Assembly: GCA_041660405.1 (NCBI GenBank)
Contig: JBAZWL010000023.1
Location: 1-64,000, forward strand
Reading direction: 5' to 3'
Length of the DNA: 64,000 bases
Origin: Taibaiella sp041660405
GTDB lineage: Bacteria; Bacteroidota; Bacteroidia; Chitinophagales; Chitinophagaceae
Below, piece by piece: positions 44,140 through 52,955 of this stretch. A program made the translations under genes and the position numbers. The stretch's first letter is position 1. Each line of letters opens with the position of its first letter. The notes below the pieces were generated by a model. That model was not told the DNA's origin. It made no database searches and saw nothing but the letters and a program-made list of their open reading frames with translations.

Positions 44140-44651
44140 TTAATTATAATTTACTGTTACGTTAAAAGGAGTGCCAGAAATGTAAGTGCCAGAAGCTTGT
44201 GCTGCGGCCACATTTAAGGTAGCACCTACAGTGATGTCTTCACTACCGCCGGTCAGTGTACCGGTAGCGGAAGGGCTGCTGGTAAATGAACTCACGGTCA
44301 TAGTATTCAAACCACTGGTAATAGTAAGGGCGGAAGAAGGCAATGTGATAGCATAAGTGTATCCGGATTCACCTTCAATAGTAAAAGCAGCTGTTGCTAC
44401 AGTTCCTGTTGTAGCTGGCAGGGTAGTACCACCTGTTGTAGACCTTACACCTGCTGCAGACAATATTACCGTACCTGCAGTNNNNNNNNNNCTGCCACGT
44501 TACCGAAATTCATATCAGCAGTTTTAGTGATGCTGATTGGTGTCAGGATAGTTGCACTTGAAGTGGCAGTAGCAGTTTCCTGGGCAGATAAAGTTTGAGC
44601 AGCGCCCATGATGGCTACAGTAGCGACGAAAAATTGGATTGACTTTTTCAT
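44140..44651 (-). CDS. DUF4402 major pilin, copy B (contains 10-N gap)
   Basis: Same protein plan as copy A: signal peptide MKKSIQFFVATVAIMGAAQTLSAQ, DUF4402 domain and final strand GTYISGTPFNVTVNYN. Ten N at 44482-44491 interrupt the sequence. Copy A has 11 nt at this place; the gene is 512 nt with the N run, one short of 171 codons, so the true gap is probably 11 nt and the gene is intact. First gene of the pilus locus, with tandem Fnr-like sites upstream. The gap probably reflects assembly trouble between near-identical copies. Confidence 0.85.
44482..44491. other. Assembly gap (10 N)
   Basis: A run of ten undetermined bases inside pilin B. Its length is one less than the corresponding stretch in pilin A and breaks the frame, so it is a gap of estimated size, not a measured one. 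Confidence 0.95.
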
Positions 44652-44706
44652 AATCTGTGTTTTTGTTTGATTTAAAAATTGTTTGGTTTGTTATCGTTTT
44701 GTGATA

Positions 44707-44714
44707 CAAAGAGA
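44707..44714 (-). promoter_or_regulatory. Candidate -7 element of pilin B
   Basis: TCTCTTTG on the minus strand, identical to the box before pilin A (42911-42918) and at the same distance from the Fnr-like sites. Confidence 0.45.
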
Positions 44715-44736
44715 GGACTTTTGGTTTTAAGCGACG

Positions 44737-44773
44737 TTGACGTGGCTTACCGGGTACCGTTGATCTTCGTCAA
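44737..44773 (-). promoter_or_regulatory. Tandem Fnr/Crp-like sites upstream of pilin B
   Basis: TTGAC-GTGG-CTTAC (44737-44750) and TTGAT-CTTC-GTCAA (44760-44773), plus-strand reading, 23 nt apart and at the same distance from the -7 box as in pilin A. The second site keeps one mismatch to TTGAT-N4-ATCAA; the first is weaker. Confidence 0.5.
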
Positions 44774-45004
44774 TGCTTTGTTAAAATTGCATTTAACGGG
44801 CTTTTTTACTGAATTATTAACAAGAGAAAATGTATTGGAAGTGGTGTAGGGTATAATAATGTGCAGAATAAAGCGATGTACTTTGAAGTATGGTTAGAGA
44901 ACCGGAAGGATAAATAACTAAGTTTTATTCCACGAATTATTGGTTCTTAACAATTACGTAAACTACAAGCTTTTTCTTTGCAGCCGATTACTGGAAACTT
45001 TATT

Positions 45005-45574
45005 ATGATGAACAGGAGGCTGCGGGGAAATATTACGGCATATAACATGGTGGTGGAAACATGGTGGCATAAGCTATTCAGTATAGCGTATGCTAAAACG
45101 GCTGACCGCGATATTGCCCATGATATAGTACAAGAAGTTTTTCTTACCATATGGGAAAAATGGGAAAGTGTGCCCAAAGATGAGGAGATAGAATTTTACC
45201 TGCTACATGTTTTGCGTTATAGAGTTTTGAATCATTATCGCTCATCTTCAAGATATAAAGTTCAATTACAGGAATTAGATGATCTTCTTCACCAGCTTAG
45301 CGATCATGAAGGAGATACAATCCATACCGACCAAAGATTGGCTATAGCCGAGAATGCCGTTGACCTGCTAAGCCCATCTTTAAAACGCGTATTCATTTTA
45401 AGAATTCAGGAAGGCTATTCTTACCAGAAGATTGGCGCACTATTGAATATAGATCCTGCTTCGGCAAGGGTTTTATATAGCAGGGCCTTAAGCCAATTAC
45501 AAAAAACGGTTGCGACCAAACCTGCTGTGGCATTGAGTTTGATTGCAACACTTCAATTGGTTACAATTTCTTAA
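45005..45574 (+). CDS. ECF RNA polymerase sigma factor (FecI-like)
   Basis: 189 residues from the ATG at 45005 (a second ATG follows at once). Sigma-70 region 2 is AYAKTADRDIAHDIVQEVFLTIWEKWE with the DIVQEVF core motif, and region 4 is SPSLKRVFILRIQEGYSYQKIGALLNIDPASARVLYSRALSQLQ. Such sigma factors in Bacteroidota drive SusC/SusD uptake genes and are held by a FecR-type membrane anti-sigma. The FecR gene follows after 46 nt and the SusC gene after that, so the target is almost certainly the 46620-54771 operon. A TTG start upstream (44978) is less likely. Confidence 0.9.
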   Translation: MMNRRLRGNITAYNMVVETWWHKLFSIAYAKTADRDIAHDIVQEVFLTIWEKWESVPKDEEIEFYLLHVLRYRVLNHYRSSSRYKVQLQELDDLLHQLSDHEGDTIHTDQRLAIAENAVDLLSPSLKRVFILRIQEGYSYQKIGALLNIDPASARVLYSRALSQLQKTVATKPAVALSLIATLQLVTIS

Positions 45575-45620
45575 CCTCAAACAGGTTAACATTTTTTGGT
45601 TTCCGGTTATTCTTTTATTG

Positions 45621-46565
45621 ATGACACACCGGATCAATAAAAAAGCAGAGTTGTTGCTGGATCGTTACCTGAACAATGATTGTACTCCTGAGGAAAGGGT
45701 ACTCGTGGAGCAGTGGTATGATAATCTGCAACTGCATGATAAAGAAGTAACAGAATGGGCAGAGGCTTCCAAATTATTATTTCTTCAAAAGCAGGCCGGC
45801 AAACAAACAAGAACAAAATCTTTAGTCTTAAAAAGACTCGCTGCCGCTGCGACCTTGATATTATTTGCAGGAATTGGTTTTTATTTTTCCCGATATAAAA
45901 TAACTGCTGAAAAGGCTGAAATACAGTCGTACGCTGCTGTTACTGGCCCTACTACTTTGAAACGGGTTTTACTTCCGGATAGCACCGTCGTATGGCTGAA
46001 CGCTAACAGCTCGCTTAAATGGACAAGCGGTTTCACGAGGAATGTAAGGCATGTAGTGTTGAAAGGAGAAGCCAGTTTTGATGTTCATCATGATACAAAT
46101 CATCCTTTTATTGTTCATACTGAAGAAGTAGATATTAAAGTTTTGGGTACTTGCTTTAATGTAGAAACGGGTGTTGATAATACTGCTACAAGCATTGCCT
46201 TACTACGTGGTAAGGTCGAAGTGCAATCTAAAGACACTTCAGCTCTTAAGCTAATACTACTACCCGGTGAAGTAGCCACCTATGCAAGTTCAGAGAAAAA
46301 GATAAGCAAGTCTAAAGCAGATATACAACCATACTTTTCCTGGATGAAGGGTGGCTTTTTTGCAAGCAATATGCCGCTTAAGCATGTAGTGGAGAAACTG
46401 TGCTCCAGGTATGGATATACTGTGAAATGGCTCGATAATCGCGGTGGACATAAGCACATAACGGTTTCGTTTGGGGTTCAGGCATTTGAAAGCATGCTTG
46501 CAAGTCTGTGCTATGTAAACCATCTTCAATATACCATCAATAACAATGTCGTAATTATAAAATAA
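45621..46565 (+). CDS. FecR-type anti-sigma factor
   Basis: 314 residues from the ATG at 45621. The N-terminal ~60 residues are the cytoplasmic sigma-binding part (AELLLDRYLNNDCTPEERVLVEQWYDN). One membrane segment (AAAATLILFAGIGFYFS, about 72-88) leads to the periplasmic FecR domain (LPDSTVVWLNANSSLKW, VLKGEASFDVHHDTNHPFIVHT, VDIKVLGTCFNVE) and a DUF4974 domain (FFASNMPLKHVVEKLCSRYGYTVKW). It should transmit the signal from the STN domain of the SusC protein to the sigma factor. Confidence 0.92.
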   Translation: MTHRINKKAELLLDRYLNNDCTPEERVLVEQWYDNLQLHDKEVTEWAEASKLLFLQKQAGKQTRTKSLVLKRLAAAATLILFAGIGFYFSRYKITAEKAEIQSYAAVTGPTTLKRVLLPDSTVVWLNANSSLKWTSGFTRNVRHVVLKGEASFDVHHDTNHPFIVHTEEVDIKVLGTCFNVETGVDNTATSIALLRGKVEVQSKDTSALKLILLPGEVATYASSEKKISKSKADIQPYFSWMKGGFFASNMPLKHVVEKLCSRYGYTVKWLDNRGGHKHITVSFGVQAFESMLASLCYVNHLQYTINNNVVIIK

Positions 46566-46569
46566 AAAA

Positions 46570-46589
46570 GGACGTGCGCTAACACGTCC
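46570..46589. promoter_or_regulatory. Perfect 7-bp hairpin between fecR-like and susC-like genes
   Basis: GGACGTG (46570-46576), CGCTAA, CACGTCC (46583-46589). On the plus strand no T-run follows, so it is not a good terminator there; on the minus strand TTTTTT follows but no convergent gene needs it. It may process or attenuate the transcript between regulators and transporter. Confidence 0.4.
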
Positions 46590-46619
46590 ACATTAATCAC
46601 TCCGGAAAATGAAAAATGA

Positions 46620-49600
46620 ATGAATAACAAAAGTACATTAAACCGATTAAAACAGAAACAACGTATTAAAGGTAGTTTACTGTTATGGACCACTTGTTTA
46701 GGGTTATGCCTTTCGGCAAGTCCTGAAAGTGTACAGGCACAGGATATGTCTGATAAGATCAATGTAAAAACGGATAACGAGCAGTCTCTTGCTGAAATGC
46801 TATCCCGGATTGATCAACAGACGCTTTACAATTTTTCTTTTTTGAAAGAAGATTTTGAAGCTATAAAAGTAAAGCCGGTCGATTTGAAAGCAGAACGGCT
46901 TGAAACTGTATTAAAGTTATTACAAAAGGAATACGGCCTTGAATATGCTGTTAACTACAATAATATTCTATTCCGGATTGCAAAAGGCAACCAGATTAAG
47001 GCGCAATCTAAAGGGTATTTGTATGGTCAGCTTTTAGATGAAGTAAGTAATGAAAGTCTTATCGGGGCTGTCATTCGGGTGGGTAACCAAACAGTACAAA
47101 CGGATGTAGATGGTAAATTCATGATGACCTTATCGCCGGGAGTATATACTGCAAACATTAGCAATATGGGCTATAGCGATGTGGCAATACAGCAGATAAA
47201 TATTAAAAGCGCAGATACTACGAAGACAAATTTTAAACTGAAGCAATCTGCCAATGACCTGAATGAAGTTGTAGTAACGGCTCTTGGTATTAAAAGAGAG
47301 GAAAAGGCTTTGGGTTATTCTGTTACCAAACTGGATAATGAAGATGTTACCGATGCCATGTCTAACAACTGGACCAATACTATGGAAGGTAAAGTAGCCG
47401 GACTGAATATGCTTAAATCAAATGGTGGCCCGGCCGGAACAAATGCTATTATCCTTCGTGGTGAAAATTCCTTATCCGGTAATAGTGAAGCTTTGATTGT
47501 GGTTGATGGCGTAGTGATCAGTGGTAGTAGCGGGCAAATTACCGGCACGGGTAGTGGCTCTTATCTTGATGGAGATTCTCCTATTGATTTTGGTACTTCA
47601 CTAAACGATATTAACCCTGATGATATTGAATCTGTGTCTGTATTGAAAGGCCCTGGTGCCAGCGCTTTATATGGTGCAAGAGGTGCTAATGGTGCTATTA
47701 TTATAACCACCAAATCGGGGAAAAAGCAGAAAGGACTTGGGGTGACCTTTAACTCTAATACTACTTTTGAATCTATTCTGCGTTGGCCCGATTTTCAGTA
47801 TGAGTATGGCCAGGGAGTAGATGGAAGTGATACCTGGTATTCATACGGACAATCTATTGATGGACCCAGCACCAGAAGTACAAGCTCTGCATGGGGGCCA
47901 AAATTCAATGGACAATCTTACTATCAATATAATCCGATAACCCGTACCGGAGATACGGTTAGAACGCCATGGGTACCTTATAAGAACAATCGTAAAAATT
48001 TCTTTCAGACAGGAAGGACTTTTACCAATACGCTTACATTAGAGGGTGGTAATGATAAAACTTCAGCACGTCTTTCCTATACCAACCTTGCAAACAGGTG
48101 GATAGTACCCAATACCGGATACAACCGCAATACGATAGCGTTAGCCCTGGATCAGTATGTTACACCAAGGCTTAAAATTTCTACACATATAAATTATACC
48201 AACAAAGGAAGCGATAATCTTCCTACTACTGGATACAACAATCAGTCCATTATGTATTTTATCAGGGGCCTGGTGCCCAATGCCAGCCTCGATTGGTTCA
48301 AGGACTATTGGACGCCTGGCCAGGAAGGTATTTTGCAGACAAGACCTTTTAGCAGCTTGCTGGATAATCCTTATCTGATAGCCAATGAAATGCTGAATAA
48401 AGTTTCTCGAAATAATGTAATTGGTAACATAACTGCCAATTATCAGTTCAGTAAAGAACTTAATCTGATGCTAAGAACTACGCTGGACTGGGCTTCAGAA
48501 GCACGTTCGCAGCAAAGACCAATGAGCAGCCAGAAATTTGCAAATGGCATGTACCGCACACAGAATATATTCACCCAGGAATTTAACTATGACTTTCTGT
48601 TGAATTATCATAAGGTGTTCCGGAAGGATTTTGTTTTGAATGCTTCTTTCGGTGGAAGCCGTATGCAAAACAAATATATCAGCGATGAACTAAGAGCGGA
48701 TAGATTGCTTTATCCCGGGGTATATAATTTTGCTAACAGCAGAGACCTTATTGTAGCATTGCCTTATAGAAGCCAATATGCTGTAAATAGCCTGTACGGT
48801 ACAGTAGGCGTAGCATTTAAAGACTTCTTGTTCCTTGATATCACTGGTCGTAATGATTGGACCAGCACACTTGCAACTCCTGAAAGTTTTGGACATTCCT
48901 CCTTCTTTTATCCATCGGTAAACTTAAGTAATGTTATTACAGATATGGTTCATCTTCCAAAGTGGGTAAGCTTCTGGAAGATAAGAGGATCATGGGCACA
49001 GGTGGGGAGTGGGGGCACTACGCCTTATCTTACTGCTTATTCCTATAGCCCTACAGGCTTCCCTTCCGGTCTGTCCAACCCTTCTGATATTGCTAATAGC
49101 GATCTGCGTCCACTTATCACAACAAGCTATGAGGCCGGTACTGATATTCGTCTGTTCAAGAACAGGTTTGGTGTTGATCTTGCTTTATACCTCAACAACA
49201 CCAGGAATCAGATCATAAGTGTTCCCATTGACCGTTCAGCAGGTTATAATGCAACTATTCTGAATGCTGGTCTGGTACAAAATAAAGGTCTTGAATTGGA
49301 GGCTTATATTAAACCATTTGTAAGTAAACGTAAAGATGGTTTCAATTGGCGCACTTTCGGAACTTATGCTGTAAATAAGAATAAAATCGTGTCGCTTGCC
49401 GAAGGTGTTACCAACTATATTATGTCGTCAGGCCCTGCAGGAAGAGGAACTATTGAAGCCAGACCTGGCGGGACTATGGGGGATCTGTATGGTATCGGTT
49501 ATCAACGTTCTCCTGATGGTAAGATTGTCTATGATAATTCCGGATATCCCTTGTGGACAGATACTGCTATTTATATTGGCAACACTACACCTAAATGGAG

Positions 49601-50126
49601 AGCAAGCTGGGGCAATGAATTTGCTTATAAGAACTTTAGATTCTCTTTCCTGTTTGACGGACAATTTGGTGGCGTTGGTTATTCGCTTACCCATTCAGTA
49701 CTCGCAGAAGAAGGCAAACTTAATAAAACACTTCCCGGAAGATACAATGGTATTATAGGCGATGGCGTGATAAAAAATGATGACGGCACTTACCGTCCTA
49801 ATGATGTAATTGCCACTGATATTCAAACCTACTACAAGTCTCACTTCGACCGAACAAATATTGAGTCCAATACTTTCAGTACAGACTATATCAAGCTAAG
49901 AGAAGTTCGCCTGGACTATACAGTAAAAAGTAAGGTTCTTAAAAATGCCGGATTTAAAAACCTTGTAGTAGGGCTATATGGAAGAGACTTGTTGATGTTT
50001 ACAGACTGGCCCGGTTATGATCCACAGTTCGGAACACTTGGAGATGGCCAGATCTATAAAGGCTTTGAGATTGGACAATTTCCAAGTACACGTAGCTATG
50101 GCTTCAATATTAAAGTAGAATTCTAA
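46620..50126 (+). CDS. SusC/RagA-type TonB-dependent transporter with STN domain
   Basis: 1168 residues. The signal peptide ends near VQAQD (about 41). Residues ~55-120 are an STN domain (EQSLAEMLSRIDQQTLYNFSFLKEDF, VLKLLQKEYGLEYAVNYNNILFRI), which passes signals to FecR. Then a CarboxypepD_reg-like domain (YGQLLDEVSNESLIGAVIRVGNQ, TDVDGKFMM), a TonB-plug (EKALGYSVTKLDNEDVTDA, VLKGPGASALYGARGANGAIIITTK with the SusC signature) and the barrel to the C-terminal strand YGFNIKVEF. It imports a nutrient across the outer membrane with SusD. Substrate not visible. Confidence 0.95.
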   Translation: MNNKSTLNRLKQKQRIKGSLLLWTTCLGLCLSASPESVQAQDMSDKINVKTDNEQSLAEMLSRIDQQTLYNFSFLKEDFEAIKVKPVDLKAERLETVLKLLQKEYGLEYAVNYNNILFRIAKGNQIKAQSKGYLYGQLLDEVSNESLIGAVIRVGNQTVQTDVDGKFMMTLSPGVYTANISNMGYSDVAIQQINIKSADTTKTNFKLKQSANDLNEVVVTALGIKREEKALGYSVTKLDNEDVTDAMSNNWTNTMEGKVAGLNMLKSNGGPAGTNAIILRGENSLSGNSEALIVVDGVVISGSSGQITGTGSGSYLDGDSPIDFGTSLNDINPDDIESVSVLKGPGASALYGARGANGAIIITTKSGKKQKGLGVTFNSNTTFESILRWPDFQYEYGQGVDGSDTWYSYGQSIDGPSTRSTSSAWGPKFNGQSYYQYNPITRTGDTVRTPWVPYKNNRKNFFQTGRTFTNTLTLEGGNDKTSARLSYTNLANRWIVPNTGYNRNTIALALDQYVTPRLKISTHINYTNKGSDNLPTTGYNNQSIMYFIRGLVPNASLDWFKDYWTPGQEGILQTRPFSSLLDNPYLIANEMLNKVSRNNVIGNITANYQFSKELNLMLRTTLDWASEARSQQRPMSSQKFANGMYRTQNIFTQEFNYDFLLNYHKVFRKDFVLNASFGGSRMQNKYISDELRADRLLYPGVYNFANSRDLIVALPYRSQYAVNSLYGTVGVAFKDFLFLDITGRNDWTSTLATPESFGHSSFFYPSVNLSNVITDMVHLPKWVSFWKIRGSWAQVGSGGTTPYLTAYSYSPTGFPSGLSNPSDIANSDLRPLITTSYEAGTDIRLFKNRFGVDLALYLNNTRNQIISVPIDRSAGYNATILNAGLVQNKGLELEAYIKPFVSKRKDGFNWRTFGTYAVNKNKIVSLAEGVTNYIMSSGPAGRGTIEARPGGTMGDLYGIGYQRSPDGKIVYDNSGYPLWTDTAIYIGNTTPKWRASWGNEFAYKNFRFSFLFDGQFGGVGYSLTHSVLAEEGKLNKTLPGRYNGIIGDGVIKNDDGTYRPNDVIATDIQTYYKSHFDRTNIESNTFSTDYIKLREVRLDYTVKSKVLKNAGFKNLVVGLYGRDLLMFTDWPGYDPQFGTLGDGQIYKGFEIGQFPSTRSYGFNIKVEF

Positions 50127-50161
50127 CCATTAACCATCATTCAGCATATTATAAAGCAATA

Positions 50162-51613
50162 ATGAAAAAGAAACTTTTAAATTTTCTCTTACTACCTATA
50201 CTTCTTACAGCGATCAGCTCCTGTCGTAAGGACTTTAAAGAGATCAATACAAATCCGAACGCTTCTGCTGCAGCAACGCCTGAAGCTTTACTTGCTCCCG
50301 CTTTATACGATGTAGTAAACGGAAATCTTAACCGTGCTATGCGTTTGAATAATGTTTTAATGCAGGACCATGTTCCCTTAAGCAATAACAATGATATAGG
50401 CCGCTATATGGTGCGACCAAGTGAATCGGACTATATGTGGAATAACTGGTACTTACAATTGAATAACTTCAGGGATATGTATCAGAAAGCAAACGATATT
50501 AATGATACTACATGGATGGGTGTGTCATTGATATGTGATGTTTGGGTGTCATCACAGATTACCGATATGTTTGGCGACGTTCCTTATTTCAATGCAGTAA
50601 AAGGGAAAGAAGGTATTTATGAACCTGAATTTGATTTACAGAAAGATATCTATACCGATCTTTTTGCAAAGCTTGAACTTGCAAATCGATACCTCGCTTT
50701 GAATAAAGCTATTGCTACGGAGAAAAAAGCAGCGGATCCTTTATACCAGGGAAATCCTTTACTATGGCGCAAGTTCGGCAATTCACTTTATCTGCGTTTA
50801 TTACTGAGGGTTTCCGGTAAGGATGAAATGAACGCCACCGAAGAAATTAAAAGAATCGTTGAAACAGACGCAGCAACTTATCCATTAATTGCATCTAATG
50901 CAGAATCTGCTGTATTACGTTTTACAACAATACCTCCTTACGTTTCCGAATTTTACAATTACCGTGATTATGATTTTAATGGTGCAGTAAGTTTATCAGA
51001 ATTCTTTGTCAATAACCTGAACCAATGGAAAGACCCGCGCATCAGTGTGTGGGCGACGGAAGCCTCATTGGGCGTGTATCTCGGCGTGCCCAGCGGTTAT
51101 GCCGAAGGTCAGGTGCCCGAGCAAATGTCTTCTTACCTGGCAGCACTTAAAAATAATCCTTTAATGGGAAATATTATGAACTATGCAGAGCTGCAGTTCA
51201 TTTTGGCTGAAGCGGCACTTAAAGGAATAATCGGCACATCTGTACAAAGTTATTATGAAGCTGGCGTAACCAATGCCATAACCTTTTGGGGAAAAGAAGT
51301 GTCGGAAGATTACCTGACCAGAGAAGGAATTACATGGATGGAAAATGCTGATCAGGAACAGAAGATGGAACTCATTCACGTTCAGAAATATTATACTTTA
51401 TTTTTTACGGATTTCCAGCAATGGAGTGAATACCGCCGTAGCGGGCACCCGCAATTACCGCTTGGTGCCGGTGTGCAGAATAATGGTATAATGCCCTCCA
51501 GGTTTAAGTATCCTGTGTATGTACAGTCAGTTAATAATGCAAATTATAATACAGCTGTAAGCAGGATGGGGGGCGATGATATCAATATTAAAGTGTGGTG
51601 GAACAAACCTTAA
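50162..51613 (+). CDS. SusD/RagB-type nutrient-binding lipoprotein
   Basis: 483 residues with a lipobox (LTAISSC, Cys at about 20). The start of the mature protein, KDFKEINTNPNASAAATPEALLAPALYDV, and QITDMFGDVPYFNAVKG, NFGNSLYLRLLLRVSG-type helices (here KFGNSLYLRLLLRVSGKDE), and YAELQFILAEAALKG are typical of the SusD-like_2 family. It caps the SusC channel at the cell surface and captures substrate. 35 nt after susC. Family members of this branch often act in uptake of substrates other than starch; I cannot name it. Confidence 0.93.
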   Translation: MKKKLLNFLLLPILLTAISSCRKDFKEINTNPNASAAATPEALLAPALYDVVNGNLNRAMRLNNVLMQDHVPLSNNNDIGRYMVRPSESDYMWNNWYLQLNNFRDMYQKANDINDTTWMGVSLICDVWVSSQITDMFGDVPYFNAVKGKEGIYEPEFDLQKDIYTDLFAKLELANRYLALNKAIATEKKAADPLYQGNPLLWRKFGNSLYLRLLLRVSGKDEMNATEEIKRIVETDAATYPLIASNAESAVLRFTTIPPYVSEFYNYRDYDFNGAVSLSEFFVNNLNQWKDPRISVWATEASLGVYLGVPSGYAEGQVPEQMSSYLAALKNNPLMGNIMNYAELQFILAEAALKGIIGTSVQSYYEAGVTNAITFWGKEVSEDYLTREGITWMENADQEQKMELIHVQKYYTLFFTDFQQWSEYRRSGHPQLPLGAGVQNNGIMPSRFKYPVYVQSVNNANYNTAVSRMGGDDINIKVWWNKP

Positions 51614-51637
51614 TGATTTAATAAACTTAAAAATAGC

Positions 51638-52918
51638 ATGAAAAAAATAATTTTGAATATAGTTGCTGTGTTATTGATATTCAACCTGGCAGCATGTATC
51701 AAACAGAACGAAAATCCGGCTATTGGTACACCTAGCCCGCTTACATCTCTGACCCAGCTACGCAGTATATATAAGGGAGAGGATTTGACCATAGCTTCCG
51801 ATATGCTGGCAGGTGCGGTAAATGTACGGGGCGTAGTTATTTCAGACCACAGTGGTAAAAATTTACCGGAAGGACATGTTATTATTCAGAACACCTCAAG
51901 AGGCTATACCAGGGGGGTAATTCTGAATATGGATGCTGAAACAGCTAAAACATTTGTACCGGGCGATTCGGTAGAAGTACGTGTAGATGGGCTTTCCCTG
52001 GTAAATAGAAATGGTTCTTTGATGCTCGAAAATGTAAGTAACGACAGAGTTGTTAAGATCGCAGAAAATGCAACGATAAATGTTGCGCAAGTTTCTGTAG
52101 GAGCTTTGGTTGCGGAATTTTCAAAATACGAAAGCACACTGGTAGAGGTAACTGCAGATGTAAAGCCCGTCCCCAAACCAGGAGATACCTATGCTGGCGA
52201 TAAAAATCTTAGTGACGGCACAGAGGAATCATTATTACTATCTACAGCGGAAGGCGCAAGCTTTTCTGAAGATGGATTGCCGGCAAGTGCAACATTCAGG
52301 GGAATAGCGGGATTTTATAATGCTAATGGTCATTCGGATAATGGTGCATTAACCCGTTTATACCTCAGAACAAAAGCTGATGTAGCTTATGCCAGTGGAC
52401 CACTCTATGGTGGTTTCCCGGAAGATTTTGAGAGCCCTGATGCTACACAGAAAGGCAGTTATAACATGACGGCAATCGACAATAATATTAATCTGAAAAC
52501 AGGGAGTTGGAAACTTTACTATGCTATTTTGGGTACAACAGGAGGAAGAGACAGGTTTAATCCTACTGGTAAACAATGTATCCGTATGCAACAGCAGCTT
52601 GACTTTGATGCTTATGTGCAAATGAATTTCGATCTGCCAAATGGCGCTTCTAAAGTAACATTTTCCTATGGAGCCTATTATACAGATGCCAGCAGTACTT
52701 TCAAACTGGAATACTCACAGGATGGTGGTGTAACATGGCAGCAAACCGGAGAGCAGGTAACTGATGCTTCTGACGAATCTAAAGTGGCTATCTTTTTAAT
52801 GGATATAAAGGGTGCCGTACGATTTAGAATAAATAAACTTGGATTAGGCCCTACTAACGGAACTAATATTTTTAATGGTAGATTAAGTATAGAGGACTTT
52901 GCAGTTTTTAGTAATTAA
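51638..52918 (+). CDS. DUF5689 domain surface lipoprotein
   Basis: 426 residues with a lipobox (FNLAAC, Cys about 20). Residues ~35-235 fit the DUF5689 OB-like domain (SIYKGEDLTIASDMLAGAVNVRGVVISD, VIIQNTSRGYTRGVILNMD, VPGDSVEVRVDGLSLV). Residues ~255-426 look like a choice-of-anchor/jelly-roll domain (FPEDFESPDA, LEYSQDGGVTWQQTGEQV, RFRINKLG, LSIEDFAVFSN). Such proteins follow SusC/SusD genes and are believed to bind substrate at the surface. Located 24 nt after susD. Confidence 0.85.
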   Translation: MKKIILNIVAVLLIFNLAACIKQNENPAIGTPSPLTSLTQLRSIYKGEDLTIASDMLAGAVNVRGVVISDHSGKNLPEGHVIIQNTSRGYTRGVILNMDAETAKTFVPGDSVEVRVDGLSLVNRNGSLMLENVSNDRVVKIAENATINVAQVSVGALVAEFSKYESTLVEVTADVKPVPKPGDTYAGDKNLSDGTEESLLLSTAEGASFSEDGLPASATFRGIAGFYNANGHSDNGALTRLYLRTKADVAYASGPLYGGFPEDFESPDATQKGSYNMTAIDNNINLKTGSWKLYYAILGTTGGRDRFNPTGKQCIRMQQQLDFDAYVQMNFDLPNGASKVTFSYGAYYTDASSTFKLEYSQDGGVTWQQTGEQVTDASDESKVAIFLMDIKGAVRFRINKLGLGPTNGTNIFNGRLSIEDFAVFSN

Positions 52919-52955
52919 TCTGATAGGAAAATAATAACAATAAAATAAATGAATT

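Larger units (their letters stand above)
44652..45004. other. Divergent intergenic region between pilin B and the ECF sigma gene
   Basis: About 350 nt. The left part repeats the upstream block of pilin A (a GTnCTCTCTTTGTATCAC-type stretch on the minus strand and the tandem Fnr-like sites). The right part must contain the promoter of the sigma factor gene on the plus strand; I see no clear element there. Confidence 0.6.

Noticed and set aside
46620..50126. Siderophore (FecA-type) receptor
   Set aside because: The STN domain and the sigma/FecR pair resemble Fec systems, but the SusC plug signature and the following SusD gene identify a SusC-type transporter.
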